A stretch of 64,000 nt of DNA from Wuchereria bancrofti (Eukaryota; Nematoda; Chromadorea; Rhabditida; Onchocercidae). The stretch's first letter is position 1, and the number at the start of each line of letters is the position of its first letter. Below the pieces are notes generated by a model. The model did not search any database and was not told the origin of the DNA. It was given only the letters and a program-made list of their open reading frames with translations. Below are positions 62,101-64,000 of the stretch, in pieces. A program made the position numbers and the translations under genes. The stretch covers positions 8,413,733 through 8,477,732 of the forward strand of contig SSBO01000003.1 of NCBI GenBank assembly GCA_005281725.1. Direction: 5' to 3'.

Positions 62101-64000
62101 TGATAAAAAAACAAATTGATAAATTATTTCGTTTTTTTTTTTTTTTTTCATTCCTCCGTTATTTGATAAGCATAGTAAAATAAATTAGTCAAATATTATT
62201 ATTTGAATAAGCAAATATTTTTTTTCACTTTCAAAAGTAATATTTATATATGAAATTAATTAATTAAATTCTTTTTTTCAATTCGTTTTATTTGTTAATG
62301 AAGAGAAAATATTACTTGAATAATAAAAATCAAATAATATTATTAGAATAATGCACTCTTACTCTCTGTATAAAAATATTTGCAAATAAATTAAATCAAT
62401 TGAATAAAAAAATTTTTTCCTATTTGTATAAATTATTAATAAAGTAAAAATGTAAAATTAAGAGATGAAAAATGAAGATTTCATCTAAAATTTTAAAAAT
62501 ATTAAATATAAAGTTACTAAATATGTTCGATTATTAATGTAATTTGATGCTAATAAAACTAATATATTACATTTATTAAAATTTATGGTTAGCATTTTAA
62601 TTGAAATTCTAAAAGCGTATAACATAAATTAGATATGAACTAAAGAATTGCAAAAATTATAATTAACATAGAAGATTTTCAAAATTTTTTATTTAAAAAG
62701 AAAAAATCAAAATCAAAATCAAACTCAATTAAGTTTGCAAAAAACTTGAATTAATATAAACAAATTTTTCTTCAAAAAAACAGGATAGAAAAATAATACT
62801 TGTGTTTTTTGAAATTAAATATTAAGCTTGATTAGATAAATAAATTTCATTAATATGAAATGATTTATGGTAGTATTTTAAATTATCATGCAAAAATTAA
62901 ATTTGATAACTGAGTCATTATATCATTTAAAATAAATTGATTATATATGTATATACAAATCCACCATTTTTGATTTAAAAATAAAAATATAAGATAAAGT
63001 ACTATTTGAAAAAGTTATTTTGCAATATGAAGTAGAGATTTTTTTATTTTTGAAAAGAAAAAAAAAACAATTCTTAATTTAAAATGGTAAAACAAAGAGA
63101 TAATAAGAAAGATTGTCCTTAAATTATTCTCATAGAATTAATTAAATTAATTAAGTTATAAATGCAAATGTATAATTTAAATCATTTAAATTATAAATTA
63201 TCCATAAATGCAAAACTTTTTTACTAATAATATGAGGCAATTTCAAATTTAACTTTTTTTCTTTTTCTTTTCAAACTTAGAAGAGCAAAATATTCGTCGA
63301 AAGTGAAAAAAAAAAACAAAAAAAAAAAATTTTTAAACATGACGAAATTTCAAAATTAACCTAAATGATTGCACATCAACTATTTTCAATTAATTTAAAA
63401 TAGTAGTAGTGATAATAACAATAACAAAAATATTAACAATAACAGGAATAATGATAGTAATAATAATTATAATAACAATAATAATAAATCAACAACGAAA
63501 TGGGCACAAATTTTTATTTTAAATTTTTTAAAAACTAATTAAACTAATTCACACCACTCTACTATACAATAATAAAAATAAATAATTGCATATAATCCAA
63601 ATAATATATATCAAAGCTTAATTTGTAATAATGAATGAAAATTTGATATAGAAGAAAAAAAAAAGGCAGTAAAAAGGGAGAAAGAGAGAGAGAGGGAGAG
63701 AGAGAAAGAGAAAAAAAGGAGAGGAAAATTATTTGAATGCAAAAAAAAGAATGTTAAAGACGATTACAAAGCTTAGTTTGTTAAGCAAAAATTTTTATTA
63801 GTGATTGTTTAACTGAAATGATAATGACAGAAAATAGCAAAAGATTAATGAAAAGAGCTGCAAAAAAAAAAAAAGAAAGAAAAATTTAAAAAAAGCTTTA
63901 AAATGAATGAAACGAAGTGAAAAAGAAAAAAAAAAAGGGAAAGGAAATGATTACAATATATAAAGCATTTTTAAATGTAAGTTCATCTCGTAAAAATTTC
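59113..64000. other. upstream flank of the perlecan gene
   Basis: About 4.9 kb, A/T-rich, with no credible ORF. It contains a (GA)n run near 63675-63712, a short AATAAC/AATAATA run near 63410-63490 and many homopolymers. It should hold the promoter and muscle/hypodermal enhancers, but I cannot point to a motif. Confidence 0.6.

Overview
The window is a very AT-rich stretch of an invertebrate nuclear genome. It has short exons, long poly-A/T-rich introns, GT..AG splice sites with the compact TTTTCAG/TTTAG acceptors typical of nematodes, and a 12-N scaffold gap. I infer a nematode because the main gene has the architecture of C. elegans UNC-52 (perlecan), including its short, medium and long forms. 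I cannot name the species from sequence alone.

One gene dominates. It lies on the minus strand and runs from a signal-peptide start codon at 59107 to a stop at 5329. I resolved about 56 coding exons by reading both strands and checking that splice phase agrees across each junction. From the N-terminus the product holds: signal peptide; an 11-residue micro-exon segment; Ig1; three LDL-receptor class A repeats; Ig2; laminin-type region III (laminin-EGF repeats around two laminin IV modules); a tandem run of about 16 Ig domains; then an endorepellin-like end, LG1-EGF-EGF-LG2-Thr/Glu linker-EGF-LG3. Predicted lengths are about 1154 aa (short), 2653 aa (medium) and 3469 aa (long, domain V included). 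The medium and long lengths depend on one uncertain exon edge near 22.1 kb.

Layout by region: 59.1-64 kb, upstream flank with no recognisable gene. 49-59 kb, signal peptide, Ig1, LDLa and Ig2. 40-49 kb, laminin-like region, ending in an exon that either stops (short form) or splices onward. 19.4-37.4 kb, Ig array, ending in an exon that again either stops (medium form) or splices onward. 5.3-15.6 kb, last Ig and domain V (long form). 0.26-5.3 kb, intergenic. 101-256, first coding exon of another minus-strand secreted protein that runs off the window.

The most notable points are these. Both optional 3' ends are composite exons: reading through a phase-1 donor adds a strongly basic tail, a stop and an AATAAA within about 20 bases. 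One Ig exon carries an 85-codon acidic/poly-Q/poly-N extension that lies behind its own possible phase-1 donor. One intron appears to be of the GC-AG class. Several minisatellites are built from, or directly abut, exon-intron junctions (near 9.6-10 kb, 52.5-52.9 kb and 57.3-57.6 kb), and there is an in-frame exon fossil at 8.9 kb. A more GC-rich coding-like island inside one intron looks like a mobile-element remnant. A 176-base duplication around the N gap is probably an assembly artefact.
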